Shown here in pieces: positions 7,487 through 15,991 of a stretch of DNA of 64,000 nt. Position 1 is the stretch's first letter, and every line of letters begins with the position of its first letter. Origin of the DNA: RGIG995 sp045543655 (GTDB lineage Bacteria; Bacillota; Clostridia; Oscillospirales; UBA644); NCBI GenBank assembly GCA_045543655.1, contig JAZPXN010000069.1, positions 1-64,000 of the forward strand, read 5' to 3'. The position numbers and the translations under genes were made by a program. The notes under the pieces were generated by a model. That model was given only the letters and a program-made list of their open reading frames with translations, ran no database searches and was not told where the DNA came from.

Positions 7487-9040
7487 ATGAAACGGGACCG
7501 ACTGACGTATATCAAAAATATTCTCTTCCCCTGCGTGGTCTTTTCCGCCGTAACGGGGGGATTGACCGGCGGGATGATCTTTCTCTTCCGGAAGGCCGCC
7601 TCCCTCGTGGGAGAATGGTCTGCGGAGGTCTATCACTACGCCGCGGGGCATCCTTATGCGATTCCCCTCGTGATTCTCGGGGCGGCGGCGTTGGGGGTGA
7701 TCTCCTGGCTGTTTTGGCGGTTTATTCCCGATTCCCGGGGCGGCGGTATCCCCTCGGCCATCGGACTTTTACGGGGAATACTGTCCTTCCGATGGCTCCG
7801 GTGTCTTTTCGGCGTGGTCTTTTCGTCTATGATTACCTATCTTGCGGGGATCCCGCTCGGCACCGAAGGACCCAGCGTTCAGATCGGCACCGCCCTCGGC
7901 CGGGGTACGGTGCGGATTTTGGGGCGGAATCATCCCGCTTGGGATCGCTACGTCATGACCGGCGGCGCCAGTGCCGGCTTTGCGGCGGCGACGGGGTCTC
8001 CCTTGACGGGGATCCTCTTCGCCTTTGAAGAGGCTCACGGGCGCTTTTCGCCCATGATCTTTATGGTCTCGTCTATGACGGCGGTGGCCGGGTCTCTTAC
8101 CACGAAATTTCTCTTTCAGATTTCCGGATCGGATTGGCGGATGTTTTCCTTTTCTGCCGACGCCGTCCTGCCCCTTTCGGGGTATTGGATGCCTCTGGCG
8201 GTGGGTGCGGTCTGCGGCCTTTTCGCCGTGGTTTTTACGAAATTGTACGACCTTGCCGGTGAATTTCTCGGCAAACTCCGCAAGATTCCACCCCTCGTGC
8301 TGACCGTCGGCATTTTCGCCGTCGTGGCGACGGCCGGGGTGATCTCTCCCGAGGTCACCGGCTCCGGCCATCACCTCATCGAAGAACTGGCCGGGAATTC
8401 CGGGATGGGATGGTGGATCCTGCTTCTTCTGCTTTGCTTCCGCAGTTTGTTTCTGATTTTGGCCAACCGCATCGGCGTGACCGGGGGACTGTTCGTCCCG
8501 TCTCTGGCCTTCGGCGCCATACTGGGTGGGTTGTGCGGACAGATCTTCGTATCGCTCGGAATCCTTCCGCAGGCCTATTATCCCATCGCCGTTATCGTGG
8601 GAATGACCGCCTTCCTCGGCGCCTCCTCCCGGACCCCTCTGATGGCCGTCGCCTTTGGACTTGAGGCCTTGGGCGGCGTGGAAAACTGCGTTGCCATCGG
8701 CCTTGGGGTGGCCTTCGCCTACGTGGTCATCGAATTTTTCGGCATGGAGGGCTTCGTGGATACGGTGCTTTCCCGGAAGATCTCCGAAGCGCGGGCCGGC
8801 AAGACCTTCGAAACGGCGGAGAAGGAAGTTACCGTCCGTCCGGGCTCCTTCGTCATCGGCAAGGAGATCCGGGATATTCTGTGGCCTCCCTCCTGCCTGG
8901 TTCTTTCGGTGGACCGGAATCCGGCGGCGGCCCGGGGCGGGGGAGAGATCTCCGAAGGGGATATCCTGCATCTCCATTATCAGACCTGCGATCCCACCTC
9001 AACGGAACGGGAGATCGAGGAGCTGATTGGGAAACAGTAA
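7487..9040 (+). CDS. ClC-family chloride channel/transporter with C-terminal RCK_C (TrkA-C) domain
   Basis: 517 residues with 10 or more membrane helices. ClC selectivity motifs are visible: RGGGIPSAIG (about 84-93), GTEGPSVQIG (125-134) with the gating glutamate, and GGLFVPSLAFG near 330. The segment from about 445 to the end (VTVRPGSFVIGKEIRDI) resembles a TrkA-C/RCK_C ligand-binding domain rather than the usual CBS pair, so gating may respond to a small ligand. Retention of the gating glutamate favours a Cl-/H+ exchanger, but this is inference. The gene starts 38 bp after the CotH gene and ends at a strong terminator. Confidence 0.9.
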   Translation: MKRDRLTYIKNILFPCVVFSAVTGGLTGGMIFLFRKAASLVGEWSAEVYHYAAGHPYAIPLVILGAAALGVISWLFWRFIPDSRGGGIPSAIGLLRGILSFRWLRCLFGVVFSSMITYLAGIPLGTEGPSVQIGTALGRGTVRILGRNHPAWDRYVMTGGASAGFAAATGSPLTGILFAFEEAHGRFSPMIFMVSSMTAVAGSLTTKFLFQISGSDWRMFSFSADAVLPLSGYWMPLAVGAVCGLFAVVFTKLYDLAGEFLGKLRKIPPLVLTVGIFAVVATAGVISPEVTGSGHHLIEELAGNSGMGWWILLLLLCFRSLFLILANRIGVTGGLFVPSLAFGAILGGLCGQIFVSLGILPQAYYPIAVIVGMTAFLGASSRTPLMAVAFGLEALGGVENCVAIGLGVAFAYVVIEFFGMEGFVDTVLSRKISEARAGKTFETAEKEVTVRPGSFVIGKEIRDILWPPSCLVLSVDRNPAAARGGGEISEGDILHLHYQTCDPTSTEREIEELIGKQ

Positions 9041-9084
9041 TCTCCTTTGGAGAAGTAACTTGTTCTGAAGCTTTTAATATGAGA

Positions 9085-9116
9085 AAACCCCAACGGATTT
9101 TCATCCGTTGGGGTTT
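9085..9116. terminator. Bidirectional terminator between convergent genes
   Basis: Perfect 14-bp stem AAACCCCAACGGAT / ATCCGTTGGGGTTT with a TTTC loop, between the ClC gene and the leftward lipoprotein gene. Confidence 0.9.
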
Positions 9117-9154
9117 CTTGTCTCTGATTGTAAGGGCTTTTGAATCAGATCCGG

Positions 9155-11215
9155 TTATTTTTCGATAATCTGAACGTAGAGGAGCTTTTCCGAAGTATCT
9201 GCCGCCGTGAGGGTAACGCGGTAGATCGGTCCGGCCAATCCGGTTGCCGCAGGATCCAGAGGCGTCCAGCTTTCGTCGGTGCCGTCGCAGGCGTAGATAA
9301 CGGCGTCTTTCGCAATCGTGGCGCCTTCGGGAATCTTTGCTTCCATCATCGTCTTCAGCTCTCCGTAGGTATATCCCCCTTCCTTCGCTTCCACGGAAAC
9401 GACCAGGTCATCGTTTTCGGAGTAAGTTACCGTGACGGCTCCGTCATTGCCGGCGCCGAAGGAAAAATCCGTTCCGGGGAAGGTTCCGGAATCTTTGAGG
9501 GCGTTGTTCAGAAGAACCGGGGCGGGCTTGGAGACCCGGATGCCCTCCGCCGTTGCCAGATACGCTACGAGAGTATAGGATCCGACGTCCAGCCGGGGAA
9601 GATCAACGGCAGCGGACAGGGTGACGGTCAGGTCTCCCTCTCCGTTATAGGTGGCGGTGGCGGTGCTTTCGGTCTGCAGGGGGATGATTGCGGAGAAATC
9701 TGCCGTTCCTGCCAGAGGCATCAGACCTCCCAGCAGGGTGGCTCCGCCTGTTTTGGAGGAGGCGAGGGTCTTTTCGCTTCCGGCGGCTCCGGCCAGGGCC
9801 AGAACCACGGTATAGGCTTCGTTCTTTTCCAGAAGAGCGCCTTTTTGAGCGGTCAGGGTTAAATTTCCGACGGTGATTCTCCGGTTTTTGTAGCTGACGG
9901 TGCCGGGGTTCAGGGCGGAGACGCTCAGAAAATCAATATTGGCGTTCAGGGCTTCCTGATCGTTGATGGAGATCTTGTCCAGGGATTCCGCTTCGGTGAG
10001 CATATCCCGGAATTGGGGGAAAGAGGCTTGCTCTGCCTTCAGTGCCTCTGCAGGCTGCGTGGCGGGATATCCGTTCCAGACGTAGGATTTTTCAAACTGA
10101 TTCTGAACTGCGGCGGCGTTTCTCAGGCCGTTGAGAACGTCGTTCAGATTCCGGCGGCAGGTCAGTCCCATTTCCTGCAGGCCGGCGGCGAAGTCCGCTA
10201 ACTGTCCTTCCAGGTCAGGGGTCGTCGTCCGCAGGATAAATTCCGGAAACTCGGAATTAACGGCTCCTCGGAATTCGATCTTTCCCTCTGCAAAGGTGTC
10301 TCCCGTTCGGACTGTCGTTCCGTTGGAAAGGCGCATGTCTCCCCATTCGCCGGCGGGCGCCGTGATCGCTTCAATTCCGTTGAAGGCCCCCGGAAGACAG
10401 GAGAAGCTGCCGGCGGAATACCGAAGAATATCGCATTTCCGGTCTCCACTGATGACGGTGACGACGGGACTTTCCGCATAGGGGGAAACGTCGAACTGAT
10501 AGCAGACCTTTCCGTTGAGGACCGAGCCGAAGTACTGTCCGTTGCTTCGAGGCTCGTAAAGGGTCCAGTAGCCGTTGGATTTATCTCCGATGACCACGTG
10601 GGAGTCGAAATCCTCTTGGGGGAAGAAATTCGCCATCTGGAAAAATTCGTCCGGAATATAAATCAACCGGGCGGTGCAGGTATCTTCTTCCCGGAAAATT
10701 TCATAGCGGTCTTTTCCGGAAGGGGTTTGGGTTCTTTTGCAAATGATATATCCAAATTCGTGCTTTTCGTAAATGGTTTCTCCCTCCGCGTCCACGGTCA
10801 GAAGTAGGCTGTTCTTTTCGCTCATAACGATCCATTTTCCGACCACGCGGATATCGGTTTTGATCATCCGGATCAGATCTGCCATCTGCTGGGCGTTCGA
10901 GGCGACGCCGGTCTGAATGTTTTCGAAATAGCTTGCCGTGTTGGAAGATTCTTCGTATTGGGAGAGAAGCTGAGCCGTTCCCTGTCGGAATGCGGCAAGA
11001 CTTTGCTCGAGGGCTTCTTCGTTTTTCAGAAGATTTTCCGAATCGGTCAGGTCTGATTCCTTCAGCCGGCTACGGGCCAGAAGAATTTTCGCCGCGGCGG
11101 TACCGGTGATGCCCCCCGGATTTCCCAAAAGGCCGCCCAAGGGATTGCACGCGGTCAGGGCAAGGGTGGAAAGAAGCAGGCAAAGGATCAGGAGAAGGGA
11201 AAAAATTCGTTTCAT
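9155..11215 (-). CDS. Large lipoprotein, unknown function
   Basis: 686 residues with a lipoprotein signal peptide ending in the lipobox LTAC (Cys23). An N-terminal helical region (about 45-130, Glu/Gln/Leu-rich) is followed by a long beta-rich part. Two repeat-like segments (about 430-540 and 560-650) contain sandwich-like patterns such as GAGNDGAVTVTYSENDDLVVSV. The extreme C-terminus (YRVTLTAADTSEKLLYVQIIEK, read in part) resembles a small adhesion-type strand domain. No enzyme motif was recognised. Single gene with its own promoter and terminator; probably surface-exposed. Confidence 0.75.
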   Translation of the reverse strand: MKRIFSLLLILCLLLSTLALTACNPLGGLLGNPGGITGTAAAKILLARSRLKESDLTDSENLLKNEEALEQSLAAFRQGTAQLLSQYEESSNTASYFENIQTGVASNAQQMADLIRMIKTDIRVVGKWIVMSEKNSLLLTVDAEGETIYEKHEFGYIICKRTQTPSGKDRYEIFREEDTCTARLIYIPDEFFQMANFFPQEDFDSHVVIGDKSNGYWTLYEPRSNGQYFGSVLNGKVCYQFDVSPYAESPVVTVISGDRKCDILRYSAGSFSCLPGAFNGIEAITAPAGEWGDMRLSNGTTVRTGDTFAEGKIEFRGAVNSEFPEFILRTTTPDLEGQLADFAAGLQEMGLTCRRNLNDVLNGLRNAAAVQNQFEKSYVWNGYPATQPAEALKAEQASFPQFRDMLTEAESLDKISINDQEALNANIDFLSVSALNPGTVSYKNRRITVGNLTLTAQKGALLEKNEAYTVVLALAGAAGSEKTLASSKTGGATLLGGLMPLAGTADFSAIIPLQTESTATATYNGEGDLTVTLSAAVDLPRLDVGSYTLVAYLATAEGIRVSKPAPVLLNNALKDSGTFPGTDFSFGAGNDGAVTVTYSENDDLVVSVEAKEGGYTYGELKTMMEAKIPEGATIAKDAVIYACDGTDESWTPLDPAATGLAGPIYRVTLTAADTSEKLLYVQIIEK

Positions 11216-11238
11216 CGTTGCACCTCCGTGTTTTTTTT

Positions 11239-11268
11239 ATTATATCATAGAAAAAAGGCCCTTGTCAA
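11239..11268 (-). promoter_or_regulatory. Sigma-A promoter for the large lipoprotein gene
   Basis: Minus strand: TTGACA (11268-11263), 18-bp spacer ending ATGA, TATAAT (11244-11239). Confidence 0.85.
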
Positions 11269-11328
11269 TAGGATGAAATTTTTTTCGGTGTTTTTTTGAA
11301 AAACCCCCTCTTTTTCCGGCGGAACCCC

Positions 11329-11357
11329 TTGATTTTTTCCGGCGGATGTGTTATAAT
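11329..11357 (+). promoter_or_regulatory. Sigma-A promoter of trpS
   Basis: TTGATT, 17-bp spacer ending TGTGT, TATAAT (11352-11357). Only about 40 bases separate it from the trpS start, too few for a T-box leader. Confidence 0.85.
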
Positions 11358-11401
11358 GTACTATATTATACGAAATTCCGCCCGATTGGAGATAAAATAC
11401 T

Positions 11402-12391
11402 ATGGCACAACAGAAACGCATCCTGACCGGTGACCGCACCACCGGGAAACTGCACCTCGGTCATTACGTGGGCAGTCTGCAGAACCGGGTTCGTCTGCAG
11501 CACGATTACGATACCTTCATTCTCATGGCCGATATCCAGGCTCTGACCACCCATTTCGAGAATCCTTCCCTCATCAACGGAAGCATTTACGACGTGGCCA
11601 TCGACAATCTGTCCGTGGGGCTCGACCCCAATAAGGTCACCTTCGTTCAGCAGTCCCAGATCAAGGCCATTGCGGAGCTGACGGTCTTCTATTCCATGCT
11701 CGTCAGCGTCAATACCCTGCGGCATAATCCCACCATCAAGACCGAAGCCGCCAACTACGGCTACAACGATATGACCTACGGCTTTCTGGGGTATCCCGTC
11801 AGCCAGGCCGCCGATATCACCTTCTGCAACGCGGAGCTGGTGCCCGTCGGGGAAGATCAGCTGCCCCATATCGAGATCGCCCGCAAGCTGGTGCGCCGCA
11901 TGAACGATCTTTACGGCACCGAGCTTCTCGAGCCCAAGGCCATGCTGTCCTCCTGCGCCCGCCTGATGGGGCTGGACGGGAACAGCAAGATGGGCAAATC
12001 CCTGGGCAACGCCATCTATCTGTCCGATTCTGCCGACGTGGTCAACGAAAAGGTGCGCCTTGCCGTCACCGACGCCTCCCGCATCCGGGCCAAGGATCCC
12101 GGCCATCCCGATATCTGCGCCGTCAGCAAATATCATAAGGTCTTCAACGAAGAAGAATACGAGGATATCTGCGAGCGCTGCAAGGCCGGTCAGGTGGGCT
12201 GCGTGGCCTGCAAGCGGCGCCTTGCCGAAAAGCTCAACGGCCTGCTCGATCCCTTCCGGGAGCGGAGAGCCTATTACGAAGCCCATATGGACGAGGTCAA
12301 AGAGATCGTCAATTCCGGCTCCGATAAGGCCAACAAGATCGGCGATGAAAATATCGCCAAGATCAAAGAAGCCATGTCCCTGAAGATCTGA
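11402..12391 (+). CDS. trpS: Tryptophan--tRNA ligase
   Basis: 329 residues, the usual length. Class I synthetase that charges tRNA-Trp in the cytoplasm. The HIGH signature appears as HLGHY (18-22) and the KMSKS loop as SKMGKS (about 195-200). The C-terminal part has cysteine pairs (CERCKAGQVGCVACKRR, about 257-273) resembling a metal-binding knuckle, and ends with the helical tRNA-binding region KANKIGDENIAKIKEAM. Monocistronic, with its own promoter and a terminator shared with the convergent neighbour. Confidence 0.97.
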   Translation: MAQQKRILTGDRTTGKLHLGHYVGSLQNRVRLQHDYDTFILMADIQALTTHFENPSLINGSIYDVAIDNLSVGLDPNKVTFVQQSQIKAIAELTVFYSMLVSVNTLRHNPTIKTEAANYGYNDMTYGFLGYPVSQAADITFCNAELVPVGEDQLPHIEIARKLVRRMNDLYGTELLEPKAMLSSCARLMGLDGNSKMGKSLGNAIYLSDSADVVNEKVRLAVTDASRIRAKDPGHPDICAVSKYHKVFNEEEYEDICERCKAGQVGCVACKRRLAEKLNGLLDPFRERRAYYEAHMDEVKEIVNSGSDKANKIGDENIAKIKEAMSLKI

Positions 12392-12399
12392 TAAAAAAA

Positions 12400-12431
12400 G
12401 AGAGCAGGTTCCCGCCGGAATCTGCTCTTTC
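12400..12431. terminator. Bidirectional terminator after trpS
   Basis: AGAGCAG (12401-12407) pairs with CTGCTCT (12422-12428), with an inner TTCC/GGAA extension. A-run before and T-rich stretch after. Confidence 0.8.
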
Positions 12432-12449
12432 TGTTATTCTGTTCGGTTT

Positions 12450-12740
12450 TTACTTTTTCCGGTTTGCCGCGGCGTTTCCGATCATGCCGCCGACGCCGCA
12501 GATCATCAGGAAGATCCCCGCCGTCCAGGGAGGCAGGAAGATCATCAATACTCCGCCCACGATGCCCAGAGCGAATACGGGGTTGATCGTAATCAGCCCG
12601 AAGGCCACGCTCAGGCAGATCAGAACGATCCCCGCCACCACGATGACCTGCTTCGGCACGAAGAGCAGGCAGACGCCCAGAACGAGGGCCACGGCGGCAA
12701 GGATGCCCATCAACCAGGGGCTGAGTTGCTTCTTTTTCAT
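12450..12740 (-). CDS. Small membrane protein, unknown function
   Basis: 96 residues starting MKKKQLSPWLMG, with about three hydrophobic helices (about 9-28, 33-55 and 58-80) and a basic tail (NRKK). No family was recognised; the size and pattern recall small DUF308-like or phage-shock-like membrane proteins, but this is weak. The ATG at 12740 follows AAAGGAG. It is divergent from the TetR-type gene, 109 bp apart, the usual arrangement for a regulator and its target. Confidence 0.65.
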   Translation of the reverse strand: MKKKQLSPWLMGILAAVALVLGVCLLFVPKQVIVVAGIVLICLSVAFGLITINPVFALGIVGGVLMIFLPPWTAGIFLMICGVGGMIGNAAANRKK

Positions 12741-12774
12741 AAGAATTCTCCTTTGGTCGTTTTTTCTTACCCCT

Positions 12775-12803
12775 ATTATACTACGAATTTCTCCGAAAGT
12801 CAA
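12775..12803 (-). promoter_or_regulatory. Sigma-A promoter of the small membrane protein gene
   Basis: Minus strand: TTGACT (12803-12798), 17-bp spacer, TATAAT (12780-12775). It lies in the intergenic region shared with the divergent TetR gene, so an operator is likely here; no perfect palindrome was identified. Confidence 0.85.
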
Positions 12804-12849
12804 TCATCATTATTGCATCAAGTGTCGGAATAATGAAAGAGGTTACGGA

Positions 12850-13389
12850 ATGAATACGAAAAACAACCGGCGCCGCCGGGAATCGGTGGCAAAGATCGAA
12901 GCGGCGTTTTTCTCTCTGCTGAAGGAAAAAGAACTGTTTCAGATCCGGGTGGCGGAGATCTGCAAGCTTGCCGGGATCAACCGAAGCACCTTTTACGCCA
13001 ATTATTTCGACGTTTACGATCTTGCGGACAAGCTCCGAGAGCGGCTGGCGGCAGAGGTGCTGGAATTCTTCCTCCGGGATGAGGCGCTGACCTTCAAAAA
13101 AGAGGATTTTCTCACTCTTTTCGAGCATATCCGGGATCATCAGGAGCTGTACCGTTTTTATTTCAAATTGCAATACGACCGGACCGAAAACCTGAAGCTG
13201 TATTCCGCCGGGCAGACGGGGATGCTGGGGAGCGTTGACGGGGAGATTCTTGAGTATCACGTGGCGTTTTTCAAAAACGGCCTGAACGCCATCGTTCGTC
13301 GGTGGCTTGACCGGGGATGTGTGGAAGACCCCGAAATTATGTGCGGGATCCTTCTGCGGGAATATCTCGGCCGGATCCGGAAGGATTGA
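12850..13389 (+). CDS. TetR-family transcriptional regulator
   Basis: 179 residues. The N-terminal helix-turn-helix (about 10-57) has the TetR pattern: FQIRVAEICKLAGINRSTFYANYFDVYDLADKL, read in part. The remainder is a helical ligand-binding domain with the YRFYFKLQYD region typical of the TetR_C_7-like group. Probably represses its own region or the divergent small membrane protein gene. Followed after 19 bp by an AraC-type gene, so the two may be co-transcribed. Confidence 0.88.
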   Translation: MNTKNNRRRRESVAKIEAAFFSLLKEKELFQIRVAEICKLAGINRSTFYANYFDVYDLADKLRERLAAEVLEFFLRDEALTFKKEDFLTLFEHIRDHQELYRFYFKLQYDRTENLKLYSAGQTGMLGSVDGEILEYHVAFFKNGLNAIVRRWLDRGCVEDPEIMCGILLREYLGRIRKD

Positions 13390-13408
13390 CGAAGCGGAGG
13401 AATCGTGA

Positions 13409-14269
13409 ATGTACACTTATAAAAAAGAATCCTTTTTCAAGGACGGCTCCGGAGTGGAGATCCTGCCCCACCGCATCCACCACGACGAGCCGGAGCATCT
13501 GCACGAATTCGTCGAGCTGGTCTATATTCTGCGGGGAAGCGGCGTTCACGGCATCGACGGAGTGGAATATAACGTCCGACGGGGCTCACTTCTTTTTATC
13601 AACTACCGGCAGGTGCACTATTTCCGCACCGAGGCGGGGATGGAGATCTGCAATATTCTGCTGGATCCGGAGTGGATCAGCGAAAAGCTGATCGATACCG
13701 AAAACGCCTTCGAGCTGCTGACCCTGTCTTCCTTTGCCCATTTTCAGCAGGATATCGATCCCGGCACGGCGCTGATCCGTTTTTCCGGGGAGGATCGGCG
13801 GCGGGTGGAAATCCTTCTGCAGGATATGACGTCCGAGAAGAAGGAGCGGAGGCCCGGCTACGGTGCGGTGCTGAAGGCCCAGGTCACGGTGCTGTTGACT
13901 ATGGTTTTCCGGGAAATGGCCCGGGGCAGCGGACGGGAGGAATCGGTGCTTACCCCGGAATTTCTGTCTTACATCCGTCAAAACTGCTCTGAAAGGCTTA
14001 CCTTGGAGGATCTTTCCAAGAAATGCTTTTACAATCCCTCCTATTTCAGCCGCCTCTTCAAGGAGCATTGCGGCATGACCGTGACGGAATATATCAATCA
14101 AAGCCGCCTGGAAAAGGCCACGGAATTATTGATCTCCACCGATCTTTCCGTGGAGGAGGTGGCGATGCAGGCGGGCTTTTCCCGGAAGGCCGGCTTTTAT
14201 CGGCTGTTCAAGACCAGGATGGGGATGACGCCCCAGGATTTTCGGAAAAGTAAAAAAGCGCAACGGTAA
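13409..14269 (+). CDS. AraC-family transcriptional regulator (cupin sensor)
   Basis: 286 residues. The N-terminal cupin domain (about 15-95) has HIHHDEPEHLHEFVELVYILRG-type metal/sugar-binding residues, read in part. The C-terminal double helix-turn-helix (about 185-283) contains NPSYFSRLFKEHCGMT and VAMQAGFSRKAGFYRLFK. This layout is typical of sugar-responsive activators in Clostridia. The next gene, the ADP-ribosylglycohydrolase with its own promoter, is a plausible target. Start ATG follows GCGGAGG. Confidence 0.9.
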   Translation: MYTYKKESFFKDGSGVEILPHRIHHDEPEHLHEFVELVYILRGSGVHGIDGVEYNVRRGSLLFINYRQVHYFRTEAGMEICNILLDPEWISEKLIDTENAFELLTLSSFAHFQQDIDPGTALIRFSGEDRRRVEILLQDMTSEKKERRPGYGAVLKAQVTVLLTMVFREMARGSGREESVLTPEFLSYIRQNCSERLTLEDLSKKCFYNPSYFSRLFKEHCGMTVTEYINQSRLEKATELLISTDLSVEEVAMQAGFSRKAGFYRLFKTRMGMTPQDFRKSKKAQR

Positions 14270-14287
14270 AAAAGTAAAAAAATGAAA

Positions 14288-14316
14288 TTGACGGAAACGA
14301 AATCCCATGATATAAT
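14288..14316 (+). promoter_or_regulatory. Sigma-A promoter of the ADP-ribosylglycohydrolase gene
   Basis: TTGACG, 17-bp spacer ending CATGA, TATAAT (14311-14316). It starts 18 bp after the AraC gene stop. Confidence 0.88.
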
Positions 14317-14348
14317 AAAAGAAAAAGACCGGGAGGGGTTTTTGCGTT

Positions 14349-15812
14349 ATGGAAAAAGTATATCTGAATCGGGAAACGATCCGAAATAAGATTCTCGGTT
14401 GCTGGATCGGAAAGAATATCGGAGGCACCGTGGGTGCCCCTTATGAAGGAAAACGGGAGCTTCTGGAGGTTACGGGCTTTGCTTCCCGGAAGGGAGAGCC
14501 TTTGCCCAATGACGATCTGGATCTTCAGTTGATCTGGCTCTGTGCTCTGGAGGAATTGGGGCCTCAGCGGCTGACCTGCCGGGAGCTTGCGGAATATTGG
14601 GTTTCTTATATCCCCCCCTATTGGAACGAGTACGGCGTAGGGAAGGCCAACGTTGCCGGCGGGATTCTTGCACCTATGTCCGGAGAATTTGAAAATAAAA
14701 AGTGGAAGCATTCCAACGGAGCGTGGATCCGCTCCGAGATCTGGGCCTGCCTTGCGCCCGGATATCCTCAAATCGCCCGGCGCTATGCCTTTGAGGATGC
14801 CTGCGTCGATCACGGTCTGGGGGAGGGAACGGTTGCAGAGCAGTTTACCGCAACCGTCGAGAGCCTCGCCTTCTTCCGCAGCGATATCCGGGGGATCCTG
14901 GAAGAAGGTCTTTCTGCCATCCCCGCCGACAGCCGGGTGGCGAAAGCCGTCCGTACCGTCATGGAAGGGTATGATGCGGGGAAATCCTGGAAGGACGTTC
15001 GGTTGGAGTTGATTGAGCAGTCGAAGGATATCGGTTGGTTCCAGGCGCCTGCCAACATCGGCTTCTGCGTGCTGGGTCTGCTTTACGGGGAAGGGGATTT
15101 CAAGAAATCCGTTCTGACCGCCGTTTCCTGCGGTGACGATACCGACTGCACCGGGGCCACCGTGGGGGCCTTCCTGGGTATCCTTTACGGCAAGGACGGC
15201 ATCCCTGCCGATTGGGCGGAATACGTGGGGGACCGCATCGTTACCTGCTCCGTCAATAACGGCTATAACCGGGTCCGCAAGATTCAGGATTGCAATACCC
15301 TGACCGAACGGGTGATGTGTCAGATTCCCGTGGTTCTTCTGGCCCACGATCTTCCTACGGAATATACGGACGGCGAATCGGTTCTTGTGGAATACCTGCC
15401 TCCCCATATGTCCGATGGCAAGCGTCATTATGATTTCGACCGGGATCCTTTGGGTACTTACGGCCCCTACACCTTCCGGGCGTACGATGATGCGGCTGTC
15501 CGGGTCCGGGTGGAATACGATAAAGAGCCCCGGATTTCCGAAGGGGAAGACCTGTCCGTCCGGATCATTTTCCAGAACCGTCTTCAGTGTCCCCTCAGTG
15601 CCGATGCCAGCCTGATTCTTCCGGAGGGGATTACCTGCGACAAGAAGGGCGCCCGGTTCTTTATTGATCATCAGCGGAGCGAGAGCGGCTCCTTCTCCTG
15701 TACCTTTACCGCCGCAGAGGGGCTGAAGGCTTCTCAGCGGGTCATCGTTCAGGTGGATCTGATCGGTCATCCCGGCCCCGTCCTCTTTGCCGTCCCCGTG
15801 CTTGGAAAATAA
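14349..15812 (+). CDS. ADP-ribosylglycohydrolase-family (DraG-like) protein
   Basis: 487 residues. Catalytic-type metal-binding motifs are visible: LPNDDLDLQ (52-60) and CGDDTDCTGATVGAFLG (about 260-276), the paired aspartates that bind two Mg2+ in this fold. The domain spans about 10-330; the C-terminal 150 residues form an extra beta-rich region (YTFRAYDDAAVRVRVEYD). Family members remove ADP-ribose from proteins or act on related N-glycosides. Large versions in gut Clostridia often sit among sugar genes, so the substrate need not be ADP-ribosylated protein. Confidence 0.82.
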   Translation: MEKVYLNRETIRNKILGCWIGKNIGGTVGAPYEGKRELLEVTGFASRKGEPLPNDDLDLQLIWLCALEELGPQRLTCRELAEYWVSYIPPYWNEYGVGKANVAGGILAPMSGEFENKKWKHSNGAWIRSEIWACLAPGYPQIARRYAFEDACVDHGLGEGTVAEQFTATVESLAFFRSDIRGILEEGLSAIPADSRVAKAVRTVMEGYDAGKSWKDVRLELIEQSKDIGWFQAPANIGFCVLGLLYGEGDFKKSVLTAVSCGDDTDCTGATVGAFLGILYGKDGIPADWAEYVGDRIVTCSVNNGYNRVRKIQDCNTLTERVMCQIPVVLLAHDLPTEYTDGESVLVEYLPPHMSDGKRHYDFDRDPLGTYGPYTFRAYDDAAVRVRVEYDKEPRISEGEDLSVRIIFQNRLQCPLSADASLILPEGITCDKKGARFFIDHQRSESGSFSCTFTAAEGLKASQRVIVQVDLIGHPGPVLFAVPVLGK

Positions 15813-15827
15813 AGAAATCACGCGAAA

Positions 15828-15859
15828 GCCGCTCCCTCCGGAAGGAGGGGGCGGACGTT
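15828..15859 (+). terminator. Rho-independent terminator
   Basis: GCCGCTCCCTCC and GGAGGGGGCGG around a GGAA loop, followed by GACG and seven T residues. Confidence 0.8.
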
Positions 15860-15898
15860 TTTTTGCAGATCTCATGCCCCTCCCCCCCCTTCCGTGAC

Positions 15899-15925
15899 AC
15901 CTTTCGCCACGGTTTGCATAGGATA
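15899..15925 (+). promoter_or_regulatory. Candidate sigma-K (late mother-cell) promoter
   Basis: CATAGGATA (15917-15925) matches the sigma-K -10 pattern CATANNNTA exactly, with AC 16 bases upstream (15899-15900), as in the AC-N16/17-CATANNNTA consensus. No sigma-A promoter is visible here. It would start transcripts about 60 bases before the cysteine-rich protein gene. Confidence 0.5.
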
Positions 15926-15945
15926 AAGTGAGGGCCGCTTTTGGG

Positions 15946-15965
15946 TACATATCGCAAGATATGTA
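15946..15965 (+). promoter_or_regulatory. Hairpin in the leader of the cysteine-rich protein gene
   Basis: Perfect 8-bp inverted repeat TACATATC / GATATGTA around GCAA. It lies between the predicted start site and the ribosome site (AAAAGGA, about 15974), so it would form in the 5' leader; it could stabilise the mRNA or bind a regulator. Confidence 0.55.
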
Positions 15966-15991
15966 ATCCTCCGAAAAGGACGGTTTCACTT

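Noticed and set aside
11357..11401. T-box leader for trpS
   Set aside because: Only about 40 bases lie between the -10 and the start codon, and there is no AGGGTGGNACCGCG box.
12484..12849. N-terminal extension of the TetR gene (open frame from 12484)
   Set aside because: The extension overlaps the opposite small membrane gene and its promoter, and lacks a helix-turn-helix. The TetR domain begins right after ATG 12850.
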